Shown: one piece after another, positions 1 through 6,802 of the stretch
Layout: every line of letters starts with the position of its first letter
Numbering within the stretch: the first letter of the stretch is position 1
Source: Trebonia sp.
Lineage (GTDB): Bacteria; Actinomycetota; Actinomycetes; Streptosporangiales; Streptosporangiaceae
NCBI GenBank assembly: GCA_030038035.1
Contig: JASHPP010000138.1
Coordinates: forward strand, 1-6,802
Length of the DNA stretch: 6,802 bases
Direction of reading: 5' to 3'
Made by a program: the position numbers and the translations under genes
The notes under the pieces: model-generated
What the model saw: the letters and a program-made list of their open reading frames with translations, nothing else
Database searches by the model: none
Told to the model about the DNA's origin: nothing

Positions 1-127
1 TGGGCTGCAGTCGGGCGGGTACGGTCGTGACGAGCTGGAACGCGCGGGCGCCTACCGCGTGTACGCCGACCCGGCCGAGATGCTCGCCCGCATCGACGAG
101 ATGGGCGTCCGCGGCGACACCCCCTGA
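1..127 (+). CDS. HAD-family hydrolase, C-terminal end (5' partial)
   Basis: This is the last 41 codons of a gene that enters from the left edge. It is read from base 2 in the frame that ends at TGA 125-127. The peptide starts GLQSGGYGRDELERAGAYRV and continues with VYADPAEMLARIDEMG. This pattern, a hydrophobic strand end with Gly-Gly, then an 'ELxxAGAxxVYxDPxELL' run and a final helix, is the usual C-terminus of HAD-superfamily phosphatases related to phosphoglycolate phosphatase, where the last Rossmann strand reports 'VYxDPAEL'. The catalytic Asp motif and cap domain lie outside the window, so the substrate cannot be inferred. Nothing downstream is clearly co-transcribed; the following 800 bases are degraded sequence. 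It could be another Rossmann-fold hydrolase, but HAD fits best. Confidence 0.7.
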   Translation, partial: GLQSGGYGRDELERAGAYRVYADPAEMLARIDEMGVRGDTP

Positions 128-172
128 CGTCAGCTGCGCGGTCCGCGGCCCCAGGCGGATCACGCCCGGCAG

Positions 173-463
173 GCCACCGACATCAGCGCGATCATCGACT
201 GGGGGCGGCGTGCGGGCAGGCAGCGTCGCCGACGACATCGGCTGCTGGACAGCGCACGGCGCCACTGACCGGATCTCGCTGCCCGCCTATACCGCGGCGT
301 TCCTCGAAGGCTACCGGCACAGCGCTTTTCCAGCGCCTGCGCATCGCCTCGCGCGCCTGCTACGTCACCGACCCCGACGCCCTGGCCGGCACCAGGGCAT
401 GGATGCAATACGCCTTCGCCGACGGCCGTCGCATGGGCCGGTTCGTCGGGCGGCGCGCCTATT
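173..463 (+). pseudogene. Remnant of an APH-type phosphotransferase (C-terminal half, at least two frameshifts)
   Basis: Three frames must be joined to read one protein-like sequence. Frame 1 (from about 173) gives ATDISAIIDWG, the metal-binding 'D-W/F-G/E' motif of aminoglycoside/choline-type phosphotransferases. After a shift near 200-206 the next frame gives VRAGSVADDIGCWTAHGA and then LPAYTAAFLEGYRHSA, matching the 'GdpadDla...FleGY' part of the family. After a second shift near 325 the third frame gives LFQRLRIASRACYVTDPD and WMQYAFADGRRMGRFVG, a normal-looking C-terminal helical section. The N-lobe and the HGDxxxxN catalytic loop are absent, since the preceding gene stops only about 45 bases earlier. 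What is seen is a truncated, frameshifted gene. The family is inferred from motif memory and the original substrate is unknown. Sequencing error could mimic the shifts but not the missing N-lobe. Confidence 0.6.
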
Positions 464-795
464 GTGATCAGGTTCTCTCGCCCGATCCCCGATCTCGAGC
501 AGTTCGCCGATGCGCTGTTCTCGTCGAGGGAGCCATTCCGGCTGTGGGGCATGCCGCGGGTCGAATCGGGCGTCCCGGAAATCGAGGCAGTTGAGGCCGG
601 CCGGTGAGCATGGATATCGGCGATCAGTGGATGCGCGTGTACCTCAGGCGGGGCTGCTGCGGAAACAGCGTGGCCAGGCTGGCCAGCAACCTGCAGCATG
701 GGTTCGACGGCGCGCTCACCTTTGCCGACCCGACGTTGCAAGCTGCGCTCGTGGGCATTGCCCCCGCGATAGAAGACCAGCGGCCCGCGGCCTAA
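464..795 (+). pseudogene. Small conserved-looking hypothetical protein split into two frames
   Basis: The first open frame starts at GTG 464, reads VIRFSRPIPDLEQFADALFS and then EPFRLWGMPRVESGVPEIEA, and stops at TGA 605-607. The second starts at GTG 604, overlaps the first by four bases (GTGA), reads MDIGDQWMRVYLRRGCCGNS then VARLASNLQHGFDGALTF, and stops at TAA 793-795. The two halves look like one protein of about 110 residues: 'FADALF..REPFRLWG', a variable linker, then a 'WMRVYL..G.CGNSVARL.SNLQHxFD' core. I recall similar small actinobacterial proteins of unknown function, but cannot name a domain. A short deletion near 595-610 that removed the linker and shifted the frame would explain the arrangement. 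The alternative is two translationally coupled small genes; the lack of a ribosome binding site before 604 other than the overlap does not exclude this. Confidence 0.45.
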
Positions 796-815
796 TCCGC
801 TGCAGACTTGCCTAT

Positions 816-833
816 CACGGCCGATCTGCCGTG
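816..833 (+). repeat. Small perfect inverted repeat upstream of the DUF222/HNH gene
   Basis: CACGGC (816-821) and GCCGTG (828-833) form a perfect 6-bp dyad around the 6-base loop CGATCT. It lies about 95 bases before the ATG at 928 in sequence with no gene of its own. There is no T-rich tail, so it is a poor intrinsic terminator. It may be an operator, an RNA hairpin in the leader, or chance in GC-rich DNA. Confidence 0.3.
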
Positions 834-913
834 TCCATGGGAGTGGCAACGATGTGCCAATGTCTCGATGACCACAGCGCCGACGGTCTCGCCGATGGCG
901 CGGCCGCTCGTGG

Positions 914-927
914 GGAGGTGATCCAGC
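914..927 (+). promoter_or_regulatory. Extended ribosome binding site of the DUF222/HNH gene
   Basis: The 14 bases GGAGGTGATCCAGC directly precede ATG 928 and are fully complementary to the conserved 16S rRNA 3' end (GCTGGATCACCTCC). The GGAGG core ends nine bases before the ATG, a good spacing. This decides the start at 928 over later in-frame codons. Such long complementarity is unusual; four to seven bases is typical. Confidence 0.8.
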
Positions 928-2412
928 ATGTGCACCAGCAGCGAGCATGTTGACGGCGGCGCTCCGCAAAGTGTGGCCGAGGCGCTGCGGCTGCTGGGCG
1001 CCGGGCTGGACTTCCTGAACTCCCCGGCCGGTGATGAGCTTGCGGCCGCCTCCCTCGGGGACGTGCTGGTCTCGCTCGGCGGGCTGCGGGCGAAGTTCGC
1101 CGCGGCGCACGCGGCGTTCCTGCGCCGGTTCGACGCGGCGGGCGCGCACGACGCCGACGGGTACGGGACCCCGGCCTCCTGGCTGGCCGCCAGGACCCAG
1201 ATGACCAGGAAGGACGCCAGGGCCGCGGTCAGGCAGATGCGCCGGCTCAGCGCCCACCCCGACGTCGCCGGCGCGATGGCCGCCGGGCAGGTCTCCGAGT
1301 CCTGCGGGCTGCAGATCACCGAGCTGACCAGGAAGCTCCCCGAGGAGCTGCGCGCCCAGACCGGGACGATCCTGCTGGACGCGGCGGCGGCCGGCGCGTC
1401 CGTGGATGACCTGGCGCTGATCGCGGCGGCCGCCTGGGAGCAGTGGCGCGCACGGCACCCCGACCCCGACGACGATGATGACGGGTTCGACGACCGGTAC
1501 CTGGCGGTCGGCACCACGTTCGGCGGCGCCGCCGTCCTCCGCGGCAGCCTCACCCCCGAATGCAATGCGGCCGTCCAGGCGGTGCTGGAGGCGCTGGGCA
1601 AGAAGGCCGGCCCGGAAGATCACCGCAGCGAGGGGCAGCGTTTTCATGACGCGCTGCAGCTGGGCTGCGAGCTGCTGATCCGCGCCAGGATGGTGCCCGG
1701 CCGGGCCGGGGCCGACACCCAGGTGATCGCCCACATCCCGTTTCCCTGGCTGCGCTCCCAGCCCGGCGCCTCCGCGGTCGAGGAGGCCTGGCTCCGGGCC
1801 CGCGCCGGCCAGGCCGGCTACCTGGCCGGCGCCGGCGCCGAGACCGCCGGCTGCGACGCGATGACCGTCCCGGTCGTCACCGGCCACGCCGACATGCAGG
1901 TGATCGACCAGATCATCGAACTGGCCCTGTCAGCTGCCGGGCACCAGCCCCGGACGGAGCCGCTGTCCCCGGACGCGCACGCCGCGCTCCGCTACGCGAT
2001 CGCCCGGCTGGCGGTCGACTTCGTCTCCGGCCCGCACGGCCTGGCCGGGGTGCTGCGCACCAGCCTGCTCAGCCCCCCGTACGACACGCCGAGCCTGCCG
2101 CTGGACGTGGGGTACTCCGACAGCATCCCGGCCGCCGTCCGCCGCGCCGTGCTGCTCCGGGACAGGGCCTGCGCCTGGCCGGGCTGCGGCCGGCCGGCCG
2201 CCTGGTGCGACGTGCATCACCTGCGGCACAAGAAGGACGGCGGCCAGACCAGCGTCAGCTCATGTGTCCTACTGTGCCAGTTTCATCATGACGTCTGCAT
2301 CCACCGGTGGGGCTGGCAGCTGGTCCTGCACCCCGACGGCACCACCACCGCCCACGGGCCCAACGGGCAGGTCCTGCACAGCCACCCGCCGCCCACCCTC
2401 CGGGCCGGGTAA
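928..2412 (+). CDS. DUF222 / HNH endonuclease-domain protein (13E12-repeat type)
   Basis: The 494-residue protein is close to the usual length of actinobacterial DUF222-HNH proteins. Residues about 15-340 form the alanine- and arginine-rich, helical DUF222 region, including the family-like run FAAAHAAFLRRFDAAGAHDA, a GYGTPASWLA segment and QMTRKDARAAVRQMRRL. A strongly acidic linker (DPDDDDDGFDD) lies at about 179-189. The HNH module occupies about 404-463: Cys415 and Cys420, then W-C-D-V-H-H (His430/His431), Cys450, His453/His454 and His459, a zinc-stabilised beta-beta-alpha metal fold. The family normally has 'TS..NxVLLC'; here Thr441-Ser442 is followed by V-S-S-C-V-L-L-C, so the central Asn is Ser445. 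These genes are multi-copy in many actinobacteria and related to M. tuberculosis REP13E12 sequences. Nuclease activity of this copy is doubtful, and its biological role is unknown. Start chosen from the very strong ribosome binding site. Confidence 0.93.
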   Translation: MCTSSEHVDGGAPQSVAEALRLLGAGLDFLNSPAGDELAAASLGDVLVSLGGLRAKFAAAHAAFLRRFDAAGAHDADGYGTPASWLAARTQMTRKDARAAVRQMRRLSAHPDVAGAMAAGQVSESCGLQITELTRKLPEELRAQTGTILLDAAAAGASVDDLALIAAAAWEQWRARHPDPDDDDDGFDDRYLAVGTTFGGAAVLRGSLTPECNAAVQAVLEALGKKAGPEDHRSEGQRFHDALQLGCELLIRARMVPGRAGADTQVIAHIPFPWLRSQPGASAVEEAWLRARAGQAGYLAGAGAETAGCDAMTVPVVTGHADMQVIDQIIELALSAAGHQPRTEPLSPDAHAALRYAIARLAVDFVSGPHGLAGVLRTSLLSPPYDTPSLPLDVGYSDSIPAAVRRAVLLRDRACAWPGCGRPAAWCDVHHLRHKKDGGQTSVSSCVLLCQFHHDVCIHRWGWQLVLHPDGTTTAHGPNGQVLHSHPPPTLRAG

Positions 2413-2421
2413 CCCGCCCGG
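2400..2421 (+). terminator. GC-rich hairpin enclosing the DUF222/HNH stop codon; possible terminator
   Basis: CCGGGC (2400-2405) pairs with GCCCGG (2416-2421), and after one bulged C (2406) GGG (2407-2409) pairs with CCC (2413-2415). The 3-base loop is the TAA stop codon (2410-2412). The stem therefore has nine GC pairs. There is no T run afterwards, so it would be a non-canonical, actinobacterial-style terminator or a structural element between this gene and the phosphotransferase 22 bases further on. GC-rich sequence forms such stems often, so this is tentative. Confidence 0.4.
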
Positions 2422-2443
2422 CGCGGAAGTAGGTTGAACATTC

Positions 2444-4147
<1,704 letters not shown>

Positions 4148-4825
4148 TCAGGTAGCCGGGTGTTCTTCAGCGAGGCGCCGCAATGCCGGTATCAGCGTGT
4201 CGATGTCCTGACCGGTGCGGAACGCCACGACCGTCGTGCCGTTGCCGTCCTGCGCGGGCGAGGCGAACAGGCCGATCACCATGCGCATGGCCTCGTCGAC
4301 TTCGCGGTTCGGGTCGGGGCTGTCGCCGCGCAGCCAGCGGCGCAGCACGTGGTTGTGGGCCGCGACCACGGCGGCGGCCATCAGTTCGGCCCGCAGCGGG
4401 GCCGGCTCGGCGATGTCGGCCATCCAGCCGGCGATGAACTCGCGGAACAGGCGCTGGTAGCGGGCGACGCTGGCGATCTCGCGGTCGCGCAGCGCCGGGA
4501 CCCGGCTGGTGAGCGCGTAGCGGCGGCGGGCAAGGTCGCCTTCGGCGACGTAGTGCGTCAGCACCAGGCGGACCGCGTCGGAGACCGCCACCAGCGCGGT
4601 GGCGTGGCTGGAGGTCTGCAGGCGGCTGGCGACCTGGTCGAGCAGCCAGTCGTGGTCGGGGAAGATAACGTCTTCCTTGGAGCGGTAGTGCCGGAAGAAC
4701 GTGGTGCGGCCAAGGCCGGCTCGCTCGGTGATGTCATCGATCGTGGTGTGCTCGTATCCGGCCTCGTCGAACAGGGCGAACGCGGCCTCGGCCAGCCGCT
4801 CACGCGCCCTCGGCTTGCTCATCAC
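4148..4825 (-). CDS. TetR/AcrR-family transcriptional regulator
   Basis: The 225-residue protein has the standard TetR layout. The N-terminal DNA-binding domain covers about residues 6-52: helix 1 RERLAEAAFALFDEAGYEHT, then the helix-turn-helix TIDDITERAGLGRTTFFRHY (28-47) and the following SKEDVIF. Residues about 55-225 form the helical ligand-binding and dimerisation domain, with YALTSRVPALRDREIASVAR followed by YQRLFREFIAGW, common in actinobacterial members. The ligand cannot be read from sequence; the setting suggests an acyl-CoA, fatty acid or redox-related molecule (inference). GTG 4825 is the likely start, with GAGGA (minus strand, 4838-4834) eight bases before it; ATG 4822 is possible. 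It is the first gene of a leftward operon with the flavoenzyme and is divergent from etfB. Two abutting inverted repeats lie in the shared 103-base gap, so it probably represses itself and perhaps etfBA. Confidence 0.93.
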   Translation of the reverse strand: MMSKPRARERLAEAAFALFDEAGYEHTTIDDITERAGLGRTTFFRHYRSKEDVIFPDHDWLLDQVASRLQTSSHATALVAVSDAVRLVLTHYVAEGDLARRRYALTSRVPALRDREIASVARYQRLFREFIAGWMADIAEPAPLRAELMAAAVVAAHNHVLRRWLRGDSPDPNREVDEAMRMVIGLFASPAQDGNGTTVVAFRTGQDIDTLIPALRRLAEEHPAT

Positions 4826-4838
4826 CGCTCATTTCCTC

Positions 4839-4864
4839 GCTGGCGGCTGCCACTTGCCGCCAGC
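4839..4864. repeat. 9-bp perfect inverted repeat in the tetR leader / etfB promoter region
   Basis: GCTGGCGGC (4839-4847) and GCCGCCAGC (4856-4864) are perfect reverse complements separated by eight bases (TGCCACTT). The dyad ends exactly where the operator-like dyad at 4865 begins. It overlaps the candidate etfB -35 element (4854-4859) and would fold into a stable hairpin in the 5' leader of the tetR transcript, directly before its ribosome binding site. It may be a second protein-binding site or an RNA control element. Confidence 0.6.
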
Positions 4865-4883
4865 TTATGGTACTGGATACCAT
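4854..4883 (+). promoter_or_regulatory. Candidate sigma-70-type promoter for etfB-etfA
   Basis: TTGCCG (4854-4859) and TACCAT (4878-4883) are separated by 18 bases and match the -35 and TAnnnT -10 patterns partly. Transcription would start near 4890, giving a leader of about 40 bases to GTG 4929. The -35 lies inside the first inverted repeat and the -10 inside the second. CATAAT (4881-4886) is an alternative -10 but has no well-spaced -35. Confidence 0.4.
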
Positions 4884-4885
4884 AA
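4865..4885. promoter_or_regulatory. Candidate TetR operator (8-5-8 perfect palindrome)
   Basis: TTATGGTA (4865-4872) and TACCATAA (4878-4885) are perfect reverse complements around the 5-base centre CTGGA. The 21-base length, AT-rich outer arms in otherwise GC-rich DNA, and the location between tetR and the divergent etfB fit a TetR-family dimer site. Candidate -10 elements lie within it on both strands (TACCAT at 4878-4883 on plus; the same hexamer on minus at 4872-4867), so binding would block both promoters. A weaker relation is seen nearby: GGTACT (4869-4874) is the reverse complement of AGTACC (4897-4902), and CGATATCG (4889-4896) is palindromic. Confidence 0.75.
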
Positions 4886-4928
4886 TAGCGATATCGAGTA
4901 CCTTACGCCGGGAGAGGCGGGACAACCG

Positions 4929-5705
4929 GTGAACATCGTCGTCTGCGTTAAGCAGGTGCCGGATACCGCGGTGGAGCGGACGCTGCGGCCGGATGGGACG
5001 CTGGACCGGGCTGCGGTTGACGGGCTGATCAATGAGCTGGATGAGTACGCGATCGAGGAGGGGCTGCGGATCGCGGAGGCGCACGGGGGTGAGGTGACGG
5101 TGTTGTCGATGGGCCCGGCGAGGGCGGCGGAGTCGGTCCGCAAGGCGCTGTCGATGGGGGCGGGCAGGGCGGTGCACCTGGCCGATGAGGCGCTGGCCGG
5201 GTCGGACGCGCTGGCCACCTCGTACGCCATCTCCCAGGTGCTGGCGGTGATCGGGTTCGACCTGGTGATCTGCGGGTCGGAGTCGACCGACGCGCGGACC
5301 GGGGTGCTGCCGGCGATGCTGGCCGAGCGGCTGGGGGTGGCGCAGCTGACGCTGGCGTCGAAGGTCGAGATCGACGGGACCGCGGTGAGGATCCGCCGGG
5401 TGTCGGATGAGGGGTATGACGTGGTGGCGGGGCAGCTGCCGGCGGTGGTCAGCGTGGTGGAGAAGATCAACGAGCCGCGCTACCCCTCGTTCAAGGGGAT
5501 CATGGCGGCGAAGAAGAAGCCGGTGCAGGCCCTGACGCTGGCCGGGGCGGGCATCGACCCGGCGCTGGTGGGGCTGGGCGGCTCGGCGACCGCGGTGGCG
5601 GGCTTCGCGGCCCGCCCGCCGCGGGCGGCCGGGGTGGTGGTCAGGGACGACGGGGACGGCGGCGTCAAGGTGGCCGCGTTCCTGGCCGGGCGGAAGTTCA
5701 TCTGA
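4929..5705 (+). CDS. etfB: Electron transfer flavoprotein, beta subunit
   Basis: The 258-residue product is full length for EtfB (FixA). With EtfA it forms a soluble FAD-containing heterodimer that takes electrons from acyl-CoA and related dehydrogenases and passes them to a membrane quinone oxidoreductase. The N-terminus NIVVCVKQVPDT is typical. LINELDEYAIEEGLRI (33-48) and VTVLSMGPARAAESVRKALS form the first part of the nucleotide-binding fold. ICGSESTDARTG (114-125) is the AMP/adenine-binding loop. Residues about 179-198 (KINEPRYPSFKGIMAAKKKP) are the recognition loop by which ETF docks on partner dehydrogenases. GTG 4929 is preceded by GGGAGAGG (4910-4917), and the protein alignment supports this start; an in-frame extension to ATG 4701 would run through the divergent tetR gene and is rejected. 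Third codon positions are strikingly rich in G. etfA follows after 15 bases. The TetR operator upstream suggests regulated expression. Confidence 0.97.
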   Translation: MNIVVCVKQVPDTAVERTLRPDGTLDRAAVDGLINELDEYAIEEGLRIAEAHGGEVTVLSMGPARAAESVRKALSMGAGRAVHLADEALAGSDALATSYAISQVLAVIGFDLVICGSESTDARTGVLPAMLAERLGVAQLTLASKVEIDGTAVRIRRVSDEGYDVVAGQLPAVVSVVEKINEPRYPSFKGIMAAKKKPVQALTLAGAGIDPALVGLGGSATAVAGFAARPPRAAGVVVRDDGDGGVKVAAFLAGRKFI

Positions 5706-5720
5706 AGGGGGAGGGGACAC

Positions 5721-6689
5721 ATGGCTGAGGTGCTGGTGCTCGCGGAGCACTCTGGCGGCGAGGTCAGGAAGGTCACCTGCGAGCTGCTGACCGCGGCCGC
5801 CCGGCTCGGCGAGCCCGCCGTCGTCTGGGCGGGCCCGGGCGCGGACGAGGGCCGGGCGCGGCTGGCCGAGTACGGCGCCGCCCGCGTCTACGTGGCCGAT
5901 TCCGCCGAGTTCGGCGAGTACCCGGTGGCCCCGAAGGCGGAGCTGCTGGCCCGGCTGGTGGCGGACAGGGCGCCGGCGGCGGTGCTGATCGCCGGCACCG
6001 CCGAGGGCAAGGAGATCGCGGGCCGGCTCGCGGTCAAGACGAACTCCGGCGTGCTCACCGACGCCGTCGACGTCACCGCGGGCCCGGACGGGACCCCGGT
6101 CGCCGTCCAGGCGAACTTCGGCGGCGCGATCACCGTGCACGCCACCGTCACCAGGGGCACCCCCATCATCGCCATCCGGCCGAACGCGATCACCGCCCAG
6201 CCCGCCCCCGGCCCGGCCGAGATCGTCCCGGTGACCTTCGCCGCCAGCAGCGCCGCCAAGACCGCCAGGATCCTCGAGCACGTGGTCGCGGACAAGGGCG
6301 AGCGGCCGGACCTGACCGAAGCCCAGATCGTGGTCTCCGGCGGCCGCGGCACCGGCTCCGCCGAGGGCTTCAAGATCATCGAGGACCTCGCCGACGCCCT
6401 CGGCGCCGCCGTCGGCGCCTCCCGCGCCGTCACCGACGCCGGCTGGTACCCCCACCAGTTCCAGGTCGGCCAGACCGGCAAAACCGTCTCCCCCCAGCTC
6501 TACCTGGCCGCCGGCATCTCCGGCGCCATCCAGCACCGGGCCGGCATGCAAACCTCCAAAACCATCATCGCCATCAACAAAGACCCCGACGCCCCCATCT
6601 TCGACATCGCCGACCTCGGCATCGCCGGCGACCTGTTCACCGTCATCCCCCAGCTACTCGACGAGATCGCCAAACACAAGCAGCTGTAA
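5721..6689 (+). CDS. etfA: Electron transfer flavoprotein, alpha subunit
   Basis: The 322-residue product is full length for EtfA (FixB), the subunit that holds most of the FAD. The N-terminal domain begins [19 protein letters not shown] and contains [20 protein letters not shown] (91-110). The C-terminal FAD-binding domain (about 200-318) shows [10 protein letters not shown] (204-213), [20 protein letters not shown] (232-251), [10 protein letters not shown], and the family signature [16 protein letters not shown] (260-275) followed by [20 protein letters not shown]. All conserved FAD-contact segments appear intact. ATG 5721 has a strong GGGGAGGGG site (5708-5716). It is the second gene of an operon with etfB. 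Codon use changes along it: G-ending codons in etfB give way to C-ending ones, and near the 3' end AAA and CAA replace AAG and CAG. A cysteine desulfurase gene begins 45 bases downstream, with no convincing terminator between. Confidence 0.97.
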   Translation: MAEVLVLAEHSGGEVRKVTCELLTAAARLGEPAVVWAGPGADEGRARLAEYGAARVYVADSAEFGEYPVAPKAELLARLVADRAPAAVLIAGTAEGKEIAGRLAVKTNSGVLTDAVDVTAGPDGTPVAVQANFGGAITVHATVTRGTPIIAIRPNAITAQPAPGPAEIVPVTFAASSAAKTARILEHVVADKGERPDLTEAQIVVSGGRGTGSAEGFKIIEDLADALGAAVGASRAVTDAGWYPHQFQVGQTGKTVSPQLYLAAGISGAIQHRAGMQTSKTIIAINKDPDAPIFDIADLGIAGDLFTVIPQLLDEIAKHKQL

Positions 6690-6719
6690 GCGCGGCACCA
6701 TCGCACCGTCCGTTGCGGT

Positions 6720-6725
6720 TAGGCT
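6720..6725 (+). promoter_or_regulatory. Candidate -10 element for a near-leaderless cysteine desulfurase transcript
   Basis: TAGGCT fits the actinobacterial TAnnnT -10 pattern. Transcription would start around 6732, within a few bases of ATG 6735, and no purine-rich ribosome binding site precedes that ATG. No clear -35 is visible. Together these suggest leaderless translation, though readthrough from etfA remains possible. Confidence 0.4.
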
Positions 6726-6734
6726 AAAGCCGCG

Positions 6735-6802
6735 ATGAATACAAGTCCGGTCGTTTACCTCGACCACGCCGCGACGACACCGATGCTCCCCGAGGCGATC
6801 GC
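6735..6802 (+). CDS. iscS: Cysteine desulfurase, N-terminal fragment (3' partial)
   Basis: Only the first 22 codons are present. After MNTSPV the peptide reads VYLDHAATTPMLPEAIA, the classic start of class V aminotransferase-type cysteine desulfurases (NifS/IscS), where 'YLDHAATTP' forms part of the PLP pocket. The enzyme takes sulfur from cysteine for iron-sulfur clusters and tRNA thiolation. The PLP lysine and catalytic cysteine lie beyond the right edge. In M. tuberculosis iscS is a few genes from fixA/fixB and next to mnmA, and the order here agrees, which favours the iscS assignment over SufS. SufS is also less likely because it normally starts with a longer N-terminus. Confidence 0.88.
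   Translation, partial: MNTSPVVYLDHAATTPMLPEAI

Noticed and set aside
160..1887. Long minus-strand open frame opposite the DUF222/HNH gene and the degraded region
   Set aside because: GC-rich coding DNA often leaves the opposite strand open. The peptide is low-complexity (Gly/Arg/Pro/Ala), has no recognisable motif and conflicts with the clear plus-strand protein.
4701..4928. In-frame N-terminal extension of EtfB
   Set aside because: The extension would cross the divergent tetR gene and promoter. EtfB proteins start at the NIVVCVKQVPDT segment, matching GTG 4929.
4800..6551. 583-codon minus-strand open frame opposite etfB and etfA
   Set aside because: It mirrors two unmistakable ETF genes, has Arg/Gly/His-rich composition without domains, and spans the tetR-etfB control region.
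6703..6732. Hairpin-like complementarity after etfA as a terminator
   Set aside because: CGCA/TGCG gives only four pairs, GCGGTT/AGCCGC needs a wobble pair, and neither has a T run. The second also overlaps the -10 candidate.

Overview
The window is GC-rich DNA from an Actinomycetota bacterium. This rests on GC-dominated third codon positions, GTG starts, a DUF222/HNH gene of the 13E12-repeat type, and an etfB-etfA pair followed by a cysteine desulfurase gene. That last order resembles Mycobacterium tuberculosis, where fixA/fixB (Rv3029c/Rv3028c) lie near iscS (Rv3025c). The genus cannot be fixed from this sequence.

Layout, left to right. Bases 1-127 hold the 3' end of a HAD-like hydrolase gene. 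Bases 128-927 hold no intact gene but are not blank. At about 173-463 there is a frameshifted C-terminal remnant of an APH-type phosphotransferase. At 464-795 there is a small conserved-looking protein split into two overlapping frames. At 796-927 there is only a short leader with a small hairpin (816-833) and a very strong ribosome binding site. Bases 928-2412 encode an intact-length DUF222/HNH nuclease-like protein whose HNH asparagine position reads as serine. A GC-rich hairpin surrounds its stop codon. Bases 2444-3169 encode a second phosphotransferase, open throughout but with an internal out-of-frame patch and an abnormal C-terminus that overlaps the convergent neighbour.

From 3146 to the right edge the sequence is orderly. 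A leftward pair, tetR (4148-4825) then an FMN-dependent NADH:quinone reductase/nitronate monooxygenase-family gene (3146-4135), is divergent from the rightward pair etfB (4929-5705) and etfA (5721-6689). The gap between the two pairs contains two perfect inverted repeats that abut exactly, at 4839-4864 and 4865-4885. The second overlaps candidate -10 elements and is the best candidate operator for the TetR protein. A cysteine desulfurase gene starts at 6735 with a promoter-like -10 so close to the ATG that its transcript may be leaderless.

How the genes may work together: EtfBA carries electrons from acyl-CoA and related dehydrogenases. The flavoenzyme handles NADH/quinone or nitronate chemistry. 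The TetR protein sits where it could control both transcription units, which suggests a redox or fatty-acid-oxidation control module (inference). The left half looks like a decaying, recombination-prone patch inserted beside this conserved block. I see no clear case for an entirely new multi-gene system. The tandem dyads, the altered HNH site and the patchwork phosphotransferase are the points most worth checking.
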